Assembly: GCA_022749755.1 (NCBI GenBank)
Contig: CM040443.1
Span: 9,769,744-9,833,743, forward strand
Direction of reading: 5' to 3'
Source: Azadirachta indica
Taxonomy: Eukaryota > Streptophyta > Magnoliopsida > Sapindales > Meliaceae
Length of the DNA stretch: 64,000 bases
Shown here: positions 37,582-50,877 of the stretch, piece by piece
Layout of the letters: every line of letters begins with the position of its first letter
Numbering within the stretch: the stretch's first letter is position 1
Notes under the pieces: model-generated
Seen by the model: only the letters and a program-made list of their open reading frames with translations
Told to the model about the DNA's origin: nothing
Database searches by the model: none
Made by a program: the position numbers and the translations under genes

Positions 37582-40500
37582 TTATCGCCAGTATTGCGCC
37601 CACCGATGAATGGTCTCAACCATTTGAGGGAACAAAGCACTGACACTCTCATTTATAAGGTCCTGGAAGAAGTGTACACAGGCCTCGTCGTCCAAGTCCA
37701 ACCGAAATTTCTCTTGAAGCTAATGAGTACCAACACAATCCTGGTCATGTAAAAAAATAAACATGTCTAGAAACAGATTACAAATGCAAAAGGCAGATAC
37801 CTTAAGTATGCCTTTCTCAGGATCAGAAGCTATGTCAGGAATGTTAGAACCCGCCATCAAATGAAACAGATTTAAAATAAGGTTACTAGATTTTCGGAGG
37901 ATGTTGTATGCTTCACAACAATAGGATTTGAACCTTGTATAGTATTGGCTGCAAAGAACAAGCAAGCCATCATTCGTGAAATGATAATGCATATAATTAT
38001 CAAATGTAATTCAGAAAAACAGAACTTGAAAGAGAATAAGCATTGATTTTTTCTTTTTTCTCCAAAAGTAGAGTGAGGAAAAAACCTTTCTGCTCCACCC
38101 ATAGCCTCAACCATTTCTTTGCAAAGCTTCATTGGTGGGGGAAATGGCTTGGGATCTCGGCCAAGAATATAGCCAAAATCCACATGGAAAAGGCGCCCAT
38201 CATCCCTAAGAAGAAGGTTGTCTAGGTGCCTGTCTTTCAGAAATGTGATTTAGCTAGATAGATTCAGAAATGCTGTAGGAAATAGGGAACTCAATAACAA
38301 GACATTCATAAAACAGATAATCATCCGTAAAATAAGAATGTAACTGGAAGAGTATAGATCTTAGCTGCAATAAACAACATTCAAGGTATAGCAACATTAT
38401 ACATGCTATAAAAATGTACACGTCTTTGCCAAGAAGAAGAAAAGGACATTTCACACACTATATATTTTTATTTAATTCATTCAATGCCATTCATAGCTTA
38501 GAAGTATGAAGATGTGATATGCTTATTCCTCAATACTTAAAAAATATTGGCACAGCCTAGATTCTGCAACATATTTGAAGAACTATTGCCTCCTTCCATC
38601 CCAACTACCTCTTCTTCTAAACAACATTACCATGAAGTGAAAACTGCAATTGCTAATAAAAATAGTAAGTAGAAATTTAGATAACTCTCACAAGACTAAA
38701 AGTTACCTGTCTCCAATGCCCAGTATGTATGTGATAACAGAGTAACCAGCACAGCTTTTTATGAATGTTTCAAGACAGGTAGCTGTAATCCCAAATGGTC
38801 CATGCTCATCGGGATGAAACTTCTGCAAATAGCTTATAATGCTACGATGCTCTGAGAGAATCTGGACATGGAAACAAACAGCTTATCAATCATTTCAGTG
38901 GTACATATTTCAAAAATTATAAAGTTATCCTGCTCATCAGCGACGCACAATTCTGACCATTAATCAGAACAGGAAAAATTTAAGACTGAAATTCCTAAAA
39001 GCAAAACCATTAAGAAAGCACGTAAAAGGTATAAAAGACATCAAATATGGGTCAGCTTTGCAGCATGCTCAAAAGTCATTTTCTATCGACTGTCCTCATG
39101 ACAGAACTTAAAATTCATGTCCCCTTCAAACTGATCTCTTTCCATAAATCACAGACGAGTAGCAAAACTTCAGAGAAAATCAAACTATTTTTGACAAATC
39201 AACAGCATGACAAATATTATTGCAATTGAATTTTTATGCAATGGCCCTGCTATTATTATGTATTGATTTATCACCTATAAGCATATTATTTGTTATGTGA
39301 TAATCTATCGAAACCAAACAAATGGATATTGTATACAGTAAGTACACTATTTCAATCAAAGAAGCATCTTTAAAGGATAATACCTGTGCTAATGAACGAG
39401 ATGGTATGAATTCCAACATGCCCTCATCTTGTCCAGTTGCCAGCACCTTGTATGGAGTTAAATGCAGGTCCAGATTTTCCAGCTTAAGCAAACGATCCAT
39501 GAGTGACACCATTTGCACAACCTGAAGTAACCACACATCAAGATATGACTAATGTCAAAGCTTTGCCACCTTCTATCCGACAGAGATTGACACTTTCTTT
39601 GGAGGGGTTGAAAGGAAGAAGAAAGAGGAGGTGAAAGCTAAAGATGGTGTATAAATTTGTCCCAGGCATGAGCAAAAGTTTAGCAGTATACCAATTGATC
39701 TTGCCGAATATCATCACCCTTCTTAAAAATCATCTTGAAAATTCCACCACTAGCTGTTCTGAAAGTCAGACGCAAAGGATGCAATGCACTTTTAAATATA
39801 GATGACTCAGACGGAACAATCCCAGTGATGAGAATGTTTGGAGCCAGTGGCGACCGTATCGGCTGAACAGACACCATAAGATATATAGACAAGAAACTTT
39901 AGCACTGGAAATAAACAGATAGCATAAGCAAAGTATTAAGAGTTAAATGATTATCAAGTGCTGAATTGACAACAGACATTGATCAAAGAACTACCTCTTC
40001 AAAATAAGTAAGTTCACTGAGGAGTCCCGAAAGAAGCTGTCTAAGCTTTTCAATTTTCTTCTGGGTATTGCCTCGTACATTTCCAACATCTCTCATTATA
40101 GAACATAATTGAGCAGTCAGTTCTGTTTGACGTACCAGACTCTGCCACAATTTAGATCCGTCCTCTCCATCCACACCAGGTGTCAACTGTTAAAAAGAGG
40201 ATTGCAATCACTAAGCTGTAAAATTAAAATTTGATACCAAGTAATATATCATCTAGAAGCCATTTGTTGAACTTGGGCTTGACATGGAATAATAAAGCAA
40301 CATTTACAGATATCAATTCTGTTCGTCAAAAGGAATGCATATTCCATGCAGGCTGACTAGTATTTGGAACTTGATAGTTGTATAATTATCAGCTGATACA
40401 CTTGCTCTTCTAATAGTTTAGAATTGTTTGGATTGTAAGTCTCCAGAGAAAAGACTTTTCTTTTACTTCTGTTTTTCTTTTTTCATTTGGAGGAATGCAT

Positions 40501-43500
40501 GTGCATCCCACAAATAGGGTTACCATCCAGTCCCATCCAAAGAAACAGAACTTTGAGAAAATCTAATTATTGGATGCAGGAAAAAGAAATAAATGGCATT
40601 GTCTCAACCACGAAAAAGGGAACATTATCAAATGCTAATTTTTTTTCTAAAGAGTTGAATTTTTCTATCATATAAATCCAGATAAATAACACATATAAAG
40701 TGTAATTGACAATAGAAATCATTTGTAAATCTGTGCTATGAATGTACATGAAAATATACAAGTGTTGAAATAACTAACCTTCTTCAAACTTTCTTCCAAG
40801 ATCTCGTGTGTAGAATAAAAACGTTTGGCATGCACAGGATCATGGAACTCCACAGAAACATACCAGCGAAGAAAACTAGCCAATTCGATGTTGTGTGATG
40901 CTGTAAGAGTTTAAAAATACTCTCAAAAGCCATCTAATTGATTGTATAATATATAAAATGTAGCCCTAGAACATGTAAAGATGAGCGTGCACACACACAC
41001 ACACACACACTATTTGAATTTGTAAAGTGCCTACAGCGATGTACAAGAAATTGAGAAAGGCGAGATTTATCAGAGCGCTCAAACCGAAGAGCCTGAACCA
41101 GTTGCAGTAAGTAACACTGGAGTTCTTCATCATCAGCTCGTTCAAGAATACTGACAGCATAAGCACGAACCTGTGTGAAAAGGGTTGCAATCAGCCATTA
41201 TTCAGTTTGGATGAGATGTTTAAACTCTCGACATAATTTTAAACAAAAGTGAGCTCTGACCAATTCTAATTCTGTAAACTGAAACATTTTCAAAAGGTGT
41301 TATTCTGATTACTTTTGTTTCTAGATTTGCAGTGCTTCACTACTTTCCTACATCAGATAAACCAGGCCTAACCAATGGGAAGGCACATTTAAGTTTGGCA
41401 AGCCTTTCTGATATAATAAGTAATGGCCTTCTTCTCTTTCAGTGTTATTACGAGGACAGGGTTGAAAAATCATCAAGTCCATGAATCTTCTCAGTCAAAA
41501 GCCTGAAAAATGGTATTGTAGAAGAAACTACACTTCCAATCATTCCGCCACCCCAAATTAATTTGTTTCCAGATAAAGAACCCCACAGCTATATGGAGCA
41601 AATGTTTCAAGACAATAATTAAGAAGGCAGTAGAAACACCAGACTTATCTTAAAAAATGTACCTACCTCTTCACTTTCAAATAGAGGGGAAAGAAGCTCC
41701 AGTGCATCACAGACATCAATCATTTCCCACCTACCCATCAGTTCTAATGCTTGCTTTGCTTCCTGTAGTTACATCAGCTTAACAATCTTCAGAAATTACC
41801 AATATTGACCAACAATATTAAGCATAAATTAGATTAAGCATGTCAATTCAACCTGAAAAAGAAGGCAAATCAAAAATGAAAAAAATCAACTATCACAAAC
41901 ATTACTTCCTGTTAAACTTAGAAAATAGGTCTATTCATGGGTTATCAAACTATATAATTTTTAAGTCTGGAATTCAAAGAGGTTGAAAACAATATAGAAA
42001 GCAAATTCTCAGCGCTAGGGGAAATGAAGATTAAAATAGCATGTGGAATCCCTAAATCCAGTAGCAGACCCTTCAAGTTCCATTTTGGACCCATGTAGAA
42101 AATTATCCATAAGGTAATCCCAACCAAACCAAAACATGCAAGAGCATACCCATGGCAAAAGCTCTTACTTTTGTGTGCTGCAAGCAATGTAAAGTGCTAA
42201 GTTAGCAACACATCTTGTGAATTCTACTTTTTCCCTCATTTGAGAAAGACCGTGCAATGTACGAGGAAATCTCTTAGACTGTATCATGCAAGAGTATTAC
42301 CCATGGCACAGACTTTGAATGTTCGGCATTCTTACTTTTACCGAAAGAAAACCAACACAACCAACAAAAAAGGGCAAGGAATTAAGAATTAAATGACAGG
42401 ATTGAACAACTAAAAAAAGATTTTTAAAAGAGAAATAGGGAAAGCAAGAAAAGTTCAACATCCCAATTAATAGGCCAATAAGCTAAAAATATAAGAAAAA
42501 CGAGAAGAAGAAAATGCTAACCTGGACATCACTCCATTCAACACTTCGAAGGAACTTTGTAAGAGCCTTCTTCTCAGACATTAGTGAGAAACGAAATTTC
42601 CAAAGGAGTTGTTTTTCATCTCCACTCAAAGTCCTTGTGGGTGGGTATTTTAGAATTCGCTGTATTGACCTTGAAATCAAGAAGTAAAGATAATGAAATA
42701 CTTATCAAATCTTATGAAGCCAATCAATCAAACAAATAACATGAACTTAATGATATAACATAAAAATTTCAAGCTTTTCTAGTTGAAGCTAAAAATACGT
42801 ATCTTGAAATTTTGATTACAGGATTCTAAACTTACTTCCGTTCATTAGAGCTTGGTTTAAGGTCCCTGTCAATAATGCCACGAGTTAAACTCCTGGCCAG
42901 CTTTAGTTGCTTGTGCTCAGAAGGATTTATCTTCCCCACTTCTGGGTCCCACACGGTGACAAGTTCATTTGTTGAAGTTATAGGAGTCGGTAATAAGAAA
43001 TTTGCTCCTGACTCCTATATGTCAAACAGAAGAAAAGCCGCCTGAGTTAATATTTTGGTCAACATGATGAAACTAATTTGAATCGCCCTAATCTATGCAT
43101 AAGTAATTATGATTCTTAAAGTAGTAAAGATTTTACCATAGACGAGGCATCTAACATAATGAGCCCAAGAACAATTGGAAGGACAAATATTAATTTATTG
43201 AATCAGAATTCAGCTTTTGAACTAGCAGAGATACTACAATAACCTGTGATATCAAAACTGAATTAAGCTACAAGGAATGACTAGATACAACAGATCAACC
43301 TAAGACATTTCTTCAAAAGAGATAGGTGTTGGCTAGCACTAAATTGATGTATAAGTGGCCAACTCATCAAATCATATGAGAGAAAGAGATTCAATTTGGA
43401 AAAACTTGTTTAATGAATGTATATAATTTAAAAAGAAAGTAAAAATTATGCAGATGACAAAAGATTAGGAAAGAAAATCAAACCTACTGCTATTTTTGTG

Positions 43501-45011
43501 AAGGTTATATACTATTTATACAAGAACAAAAATTTAAACCAATAAATATTTAATGATTGCAATAGGTGGCTACCTGAAAGACAACTCGGTGTTCAAAACT
43601 ACAGAAATCGACAATTAAGTACAAATAAGAATTTGCATTTCGACAGCTTTCTTGCTCTTTTATTCTCTCCATAGCCTTGAATGTGAGTCTGTCAAGCCAA
43701 TCAATGCGCTGAATCTGTCCCCGTTCATACTTATTCACACACTTTTCCAAACGCTCCATCTCCCCACGTTCATTCCTAGGAACCTATTGAGGATAATAAA
43801 AGTGCGTGGATTACCAAAACCAACCATTTCACAAAACAACATGCTGAAACTATAACACAATAAACTTATTTATTCACAATGACTGGAAACCTTTCCAGGA
43901 GTAGTTGTAGGCAATGATCCATCTGCCTCTTTTCCTGGCCGAAGCCTAAGCTTTTGCTTCCCAGTTTTGAGTTGCATTTTGCTGTTAAAGAGAAGTATGG
44001 TAGCCCCACCAACCAGTCCTTCATCTTTCCCACAAGAAACGTCCCAAACCTGGATTTCAGGAGACATCAAAAACAAATATTCCAGCTCCTAATTGTGAAA
44101 ACTGGAGTTTGTTTACCTAAGTCTAAAACTCCTACCATAAACAGACATAAAAGGACCTTATGAACTGAAATTGCAAACTCTAAGTTAGCAAATTAAAACT
44201 AATATGGAAATGCCAATACATACACACTCGTAAAGGAAGACACTCACAAAAATGACTTGAAAACACGTAAAAAGAGTATGTAAACTAAAATTGCTAACTC
44301 ACAGTTAAAGCAAGCTGTGAGTGTGCAGTTAAATCCCGATACTTAGTACTCAATGTGATAAGTTCGTTCCAGCAATATGTCGGTCCCATAGATTCCAACC
44401 TGGCGCCAAAAAGCAGGATTAATACGTATGAATATTGCACCAATATTTGGATTACAAAAAAAAGCCTATCAAAAGATATCATAAGTAAAGACATTATATA
44501 TTTCCTGTGTATTTTGTTTGTATCATCCTGGGTTAGAACGAATCATTCAACAGGAAATTATCAAAAATTTGAACACAAACAAGCAGTGAACCTTGTTCTC
44601 GTCGGAAGACCGAACAGCGCACCATCAATGTACAATGCACACTCAACATATAGCTCCGGTCTTCTCTCCTCAGCAGCGGAATCAATTCCTGAACAAGCAT
44701 CTTGTGTAAATTATAGCACGATTAGCAAGGATAACGAGTATTCAGCATTAATTACTCCAATTATTATATTAACACTCCGCTAAGGCCTTAATCGCGACGA
44801 TTTCGCGACAAACTCGCACGATAATTAACAGATTAAGCCAAAACTAAAAGTTATATAGCTTCAAATTTTAGGTTTATTGAGTGGAAACTGAAGTGATACC
44901 TGAATTGGGAGACTTGATAGAAGGCAAAGTTCCTTCCAATCTCTCGACGCGAAAGGTTACTGGGAGATTGATGTCGCACGACAAGAAGAATCGGAACTCG
45001 TTTCCACTCAT
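37582..45011 (-). CDS. VPS34: Class III phosphatidylinositol 3-kinase VPS34
   Basis: Makes PtdIns3P on endosomes and autophagosomes, in complex with VPS15 and ATG6/VPS30. Seventeen coding exons: 44900-45011, 44592-44688, 44303-44399, 43891-44049, 43574-43783, 42836-43014, 42522-42669, 41667-41762, 41035-41170, 40779-40900, 39995-40186, 39692-39862, 39384-39521, 38707-38861, 38086-38229, 37801-37948 and 37582-37719. They join in frame to 813 residues; recalled Arabidopsis VPS34 has 814. A C2 domain at the N-terminus ([14 protein letters not shown]..) is followed by the helical PIK domain ([38 protein letters not shown]). The kinase domain has [12 protein letters not shown] (lysine region), catalytic loop [12 protein letters not shown] and activation segment [16 protein letters not shown]. 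The end is the conserved WAQYWR. All residues expected for an active kinase are present. Confidence 0.96.
40990..41010. repeat. (CA)n microsatellite in a VPS34 intron
   Basis: About ten CA units within the intron between the ninth and tenth coding exons, 25 bp from the ninth exon. Confidence 0.9.
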
Positions 45012-46411
45012 GGTTTATCTTCACTTCAGAGACTGCGGATTTTCATAATTTAGGGTTTCGAAAGAATTTTTCGACGTGGGGGAGTTGATAGTCCCTGTTA
45101 AAGTTTCAGGCGAGTTGACGTAGGAGAAACGTTAACTGAAGAGATGAACTGGCTTTTGTATTCAGACAAAGGCGGAACGCTAACGAAGCAGCAAACCGGG
45201 AATTTGAATAGAAATGCCACGTTGGCATACAGCCTTGGGCCCACATAAATTCGTTGACTGATCTAGTTTCATATTTACCAAGCAGGGATGTTTCCTTTAA
45301 TTAAAATTACCAAGGGCCATTTGATCCAGTTTTCAAATAGAATTTTGAGATTTTAAAAACAAAAATATAAGAAAACGAATTTCTTTAAATTTGTCTAAAT
45401 TTTAATCAAAAACAGTTTTTAAATAAGATTGTTAAATTTATATAAAATTAAAAAACAAAAAAAAAATGGGTCAGTATCCAAAATAGATTCAAAAACAATA
45501 TTTCATTTATAATATTTATTTACATTATTTTTAACAAAAAAATTTATTATTAGTTATTTCTTTTACTTTTTTTATTTATTATTTAAGTATTTTTTAAAAA
45601 TTTGTATTATACGTTAAAAAATATTTTATTTCTTTAATTTATTAATATATATGTAAATATATGAAATTGGTGATTCGTTATATATATATATATATATATG
45701 TGTATGTATATAAAGAGAGAGCAATTCATATAATTTTTTCATATTAAAATTAAGAAGTAAAAATAATTTTTATATAACATAATAATAATTTGGAGTAATT
45801 ACTTTTCAGTTACTGTTAAAATTTTATTATAAAAGTATTCTCAAAAACATATTCAATCAAACAAATATTTTTTTATTTTATTGTTAAGATATTATATCAA
45901 AATATAATTTTTTTACTTTTTAAAATTAAAAAAATAATTTTAAAATATTATCTCAAATAATTTTTAAATATTAAAAGTAGAGTTTTAAATTTTAAATTTT
46001 AAATTGTATGCTAATTTTTCAAAACAATTTTTGAATTAAATATTAAATGGCCGTTGATAGCTTTGCTTTTCCTCGAATATTTTTGTGCGGTATACAAGGA
46101 AACGTCGAGATTTTGTTTTTTATAACGGTCTTCATCTTAGTTCAGTTATTGGCAAGAAGAAAGGTTTTTGTCCATAATAAACATTTTAGTACTGGCATTC
46201 AAGTTGGGATTGATTTATAATATGTCAATGGTAGCACTGAATACAAAAAGCAACAAACTATCAGGTAAAACGCGAACCTCGCATTTATTTGCAAAAATTC
46301 AGTTGGTTTTTCACACAAAAAAAGGATTGCAGAGGGCTACAATCTTTTATTGTTGATCTCGTTGCAATAACACTTAGAGGTAAAACTAACAAGAATTCAG
46401 GTAACTCAGGA
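45012..46411. other. Spacer between VPS34 and the naphthoate synthase
   Basis: The VPS34 promoter should lie in 45012-45300; a TGGGCCC (site II-like) motif is at about 45236-45242. From about 45300 to 46050 the sequence is extremely AT-rich, with a TA microsatellite at 45679-45699. The right end is the 3' untranslated region of the naphthoate synthase. No frame of interest. Confidence 0.45.
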
Positions 46412-49294
46412 CTAAGGTTTTCGAGAAAATTTTGAGAAATCTGGGCGTCTGCGTTCCACATATGCCATCTTCCCCTCGTTACCTTCCTCAGTGCCATAAA
46501 ATATGAGAGTGGCATCTCCAGCAAGTGCCTACATGCGATTCAACACATTCATGAGTTCTATAATAGTGCAGTCACTTGGTTGTATACATTGCAGGTCAAT
46601 AACATTTATGAACTGAACATACCTGGAGGCCAGCATGGCCATCATCAACTGCATTTAGAGCTGATTTGAGCACTCTAATTGCAGTGGGGCTGTTTCTTAG
46701 AATCTCTCGACACCATTTAATTGTTTCTCGCTCCAAGTTCTCTAGCTGGATGAAAATAGGAAAAGCAAAATACTATGTTTAACTTACGATTAACAACAAA
46801 ACAGTAGGGTGTGTGATATTGCAAGGGAAACATATAGGAAGACAGGGATCCGAGGGCTGATTAGCATTTTCTTCAAGGCATGAAAGTTACCCCGCAAGAA
46901 AACTCACCGGTACAACAGTGTTGACAAGTCCCATTTTCTCTGCTTCTGCAGCTGTGTAAAACCTTGTTAAAAACCACATTTCACTAGCTTTTTTAGGTCC
47001 CACCTATATAACCAAAAACCTCTTAAAATTTCTCATAACTGAAGATTCTTAAAGAAACGTTGCTCAAACTCTGCATTGACAGTACAATAGGGAGTGATTA
47101 ACTTGTAGAAATCACATTATTGAATTTTCAGCATAAATGAAGGTGATTACTTATATTAAGCATATCGAAGACTCCTTTGTTTAGGGTGTTTACCAAACGG
47201 GACATGATGGAACTTCCATAACCAGCATCAAAGCTTCCAACCTGCCTTATGCACAGAAACAGAAATGATTGCATTTAACAGCAGTTAAACAGGGAAATCA
47301 TAAATGGAAAATTAATTTACATTACTAGTCATAAGCAAAATGTTAGTATAATGTTTAGAAAAAAAATTAATCAGATAGTGTCACTATTCAACTGAAAAAA
47401 CAGATCAGTGACTGAAGCAGGGTTTTTCTGGTTAACCTCGGTACAACTTAATCAATTCAGGTACAACAGATAAAATTCAATAAGTAACCAGAGACATTGG
47501 GATAAGACATAAGCACCTTAGGACCAGTTTGGCCAAAAATAGCATTATCTGCTGCTATGGTAAGATCACAAACCATGTGCAGCACATGTCCTCCTCCAAC
47601 AGCATATCCTGCAACCTGGTTTAGAATAGATGATAAAACTTATCCTAAAGCACAATGAATAAAACAATTTGAAGGTGGTCCTTATCTTACAAACTTGAGT
47701 GTGTGGTAAGGAAACTGTAGGACAATCACACGTATCTTGACACTACTCCGAGTTCCATGCTATATATAAATCTAATAATAACTTCCAACAGCACCTTACA
47801 ACTGAGAATGCAGTAGATCGTCTATATGTGGAATTAAGATAGGCATACCATTGCTATAACTGGTTTGGGAAGACGCCGAATCTGTATCTGCATCATGATA
47901 AAAGATTTAAGTAATATAAACGAACAATTAAGGAGAAAAGGAGAAGAATAGATATATATGTAGTAATATAAACGAACAATTGAATAATGAATATGGAGCC
48001 TGAGAAAGTGTCAAAGGGAAGTTGGCACCAAATGTTGGTCCGTACTGAGGCCTCAGAAGTTGGTGCAAGCACATGTTACAACATGTAAGCTTTCTAGAAG
48101 AAAATTTAATACCTGCAAATCTAACACATTGAGACGGCCAAAATTTTCATGATCAGCATAACCATCGCTACCTCTCAATACCTGATCACCACCACTACAA
48201 AAGGCCTTGGTACCCTATAAAAACATGTTTGTAAACAAAAAGAAATCAGTATAACCTCTATAAAATATTTTGAGTATTTACTTTATTAATATCAGTAAGG
48301 CATACGAACAACTTATCATTTACTTTATTAATAAAAAGAGGCTAAAAGTTCCAAAACTGAATTCCTTCTTTTGAGTATACAATAAGATTAACACATGCTT
48401 TTTTATGGAAAAGAATGTCTGTTATTCTACAAAGAGTAGTATTAAACATGACTAGCAGGCGAACATGTGATCCAGAGGTATGCTCGGGTACTGAAGACCC
48501 ATGTATTAAAATCATCTTGGGGATTATAAATCATTTACTCAAATGAGCAAATTCAAGGGCCTCATCTAAGATGATAAAAGGATTAAATTCCACCACTTTT
48601 GACATGGCTGGTTGCAATATGTCCTGCATCTATATGTGCCCCTTTATGTCATTGCAAGTTATTTGACAGTAATACATACTAAAAAGCACACCTTCATCCT
48701 TTCTATTCCTTCATTACGTCCTTCACTAATCAGTCTATTTATAATTGTACGCAGTTATTTATACAAGTAAAAAATCAGTGCATGAGAGGACTGTGCTTAA
48801 GCAATGAATCAATACCTTCCCAGTAAGAATAATGACTCCCACCGAACTATCATCTCTAGCATCATTAAACGCGCACATGAGCTCTTTAATTGTTTGCGGC
48901 CGAAACGCGTTTCTTCTCTGTGGCCTATTAATCGTAATCTAAATTACCAAAAAAAAAAAAAGAGTTCAATCAATAAGAAACACTTGCTACGCGTTAAGTC
49001 AATAAGTCTGAAGGTAACTGTTGACAACCTTACCTTGGCAATACCTTCACCGACAGCTTTCTCATAAATGATGTCAGTGAATTCCTTGCCAGACTCATCA
49101 CAAGCAATTCTCCAGACGACATCGTGGCTTGGAACTTCACCGTGTATCCGGTGATAGCTATCTTTCATCGAGGCATTACTTAATCCAATGGAACCACAAT
49201 TCGAATTCGTATTCATAATCGGAACAAGATGGTTGGCAACGGCGGCCATCCTCCTTCTCACGGAATCCAGCTCCTTCTCTGAAACTTGCGCCAT
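46412..49294 (-). CDS. ECHID: 1,4-dihydroxy-2-naphthoyl-CoA synthase
   Basis: A crotonase-fold enzyme (plant MenB) that closes the ring of o-succinylbenzoyl-CoA in phylloquinone synthesis, located in peroxisomes in Arabidopsis. Nine coding exons, 49034-49294, 48816-48938, 48113-48214, 47849-47887, 47517-47615, 47194-47241, 46908-47003, 46623-46745 and 46412-46528, all phase 0, give 335 residues; the Arabidopsis protein is about 337. Motifs are [82 protein letters not shown] and a C-terminal [12 protein letters not shown]. The N-terminus holds a PTS2-like nonapeptide, RMAAVANHL (15-23). The usual second residue is Leu; here it is Met. The ATG at 49294 starts [11 protein letters not shown]. Confidence 0.95.
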
Positions 49295-50877
49295 TGGAAG
49301 GTCAGTGTGAAGCTCTTGATTGTAACTGATGCTTTAAAAGAGTATTACCGGAAAGATTGACATCTTTGAATTTGACAGAAGGAATCAAATCGCTTATTGC
49401 AAATGTTAGTTCATATTTTGACTTGTAGCCATCGGATAAGATAAGGCGTACCCAACTGTTCGGATTTTTTCCCGCAATGCTTGAAAGTTAAACGGTGCGT
49501 TTAGCAGTAGTGCGAACAAAATTACTATTAGAATCATTGTCATTGAGACGGTACGTGTATCAATATCTTTTGTTTTATATAAAACTGATTCCTCATATTT
49601 TGATATGGGCGAAAAATTTATACTCATTGTGGGCAAGGAATTGACTGTTGAGACCGCAGCGAGGTAAAAAATTTATAATTGATGATTTAACAAACTTTAT
49701 AATTCTCTATCGTTGTACTTTCCTTTAAAGGACAAAATTATAAATACATGAATGGGGTTTGAAGAGAACAATCGAGAGGTGGCTATAGCACCCTCTAGAA
49801 CTAGAAATTTAAGCCCGCGCTGGAAAAAGAAGTTGATACGCGAAACAAAACAAAAAAATTTAAGCCCACGATAAAGGTAGAGATTTCAAACCCAATACAG
49901 AGTGAGAAATTTCAGCCCATTAGGAGGGGGAGATTCGTATGAAGTCGGGACGAGTGTTGCGAATGCAGAAGGGTCATTCCAATAATGCTGGGGAATTCAG
50001 TAGATACTTGTTTGTTTGATTTATACGATGGGGACTGGAAACCGGGGTCTATCTCTGATTGAGTGTTTGGACTGTTCAACCCTGATCTCACCATGGCTTC
50101 CGAAGCAGGAGTAGTGGCCTCTCCAAAAGTAGCCAGGTGATAATCTTATTTTGCGTTTTGTTCATTCTGCTAATCCCGAAGTCTCAATTAGTTTTCTCTG
50201 GTATAATTAGAAAGTTTGGTTTAGGTAACTTCTCTATAACTCTAAGCTGCTTTTGACCTTTAAGCCTGGTTTTATTCCTCTTCAGATTTTATATATAGTG
50301 GCTCTTTTGGCAATCTGATCAATCTGGGGATTGGGATATTTTCATAGGCAACAGTACGTTGTTTGATTGCCAAAAAAAGTTACAGGAAAGTGAAATGCTA
50401 AGAATTCGATTACTATTTTAATTGGTTCGATATTTCCAGTTTTAATTTGCTTTTGTTCTCATGCTTGTTTTTATCTGTATTTCTTAGTGGATTCCAGAGC
50501 AAAAGTATGGTTGTTTTGTAAATTGTAGATAAGAGAGGGATATTCGAGATTTCACAGTTTACTGAACGAGATATATTTATTACAAATCAAGCAATCAAAC
50601 ACCCGTATACACTATCTCACAATCTGACAACCAAGACAATCAGCCCATGGCAAACAAGGCTGCCTTAATATTCTGCTATCAGCCTATAGCTGATATTAAT
50701 AATGGTATACCCTTGCACAATGAAAACCAATATAACCTACTAAAGAAGAATTGGTATAAACTAAGAACTGCCTGCATATACATTCATTAATAACCTAATT
50801 AACTAATGGTATGATAAGGGGTCGGCAAATCATGCCTACCACACAAATGAATGCACCATAGTTACCTTAGGCTGAGC
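49295..50877. other. Spacer upstream of the naphthoate synthase
   Basis: This holds the naphthoate synthase promoter. Between 49800 and 49920 short units resembling aaatttaagccc recur three to four times, giving two exact TGGGCT site II motifs on the minus strand (49863-49868, 49914-49919). A possible orphan first exon lies at 50093-50136. The right end, from about 50550, is probably the 3' untranslated region of the polygalacturonase gene. Confidence 0.4.
50093..50521 (+). other. Possible orphan first exon or micro-ORF
   Basis: An ATG in a good plant context (caccATGGCT) opens MASEAGVVASPKVA and ends at a possible donor, AG|GTGATA, at 50136. Splicing to an acceptor at 50487 (TTTCTTAG) would add SGFQSKSMVVL and a stop, giving 25 residues. 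No further exon is visible before the oppositely oriented polygalacturonase. It may be the stranded 5' end of a lost gene, a short peptide gene, or chance. I do not recognise the sequence. Confidence 0.2.
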
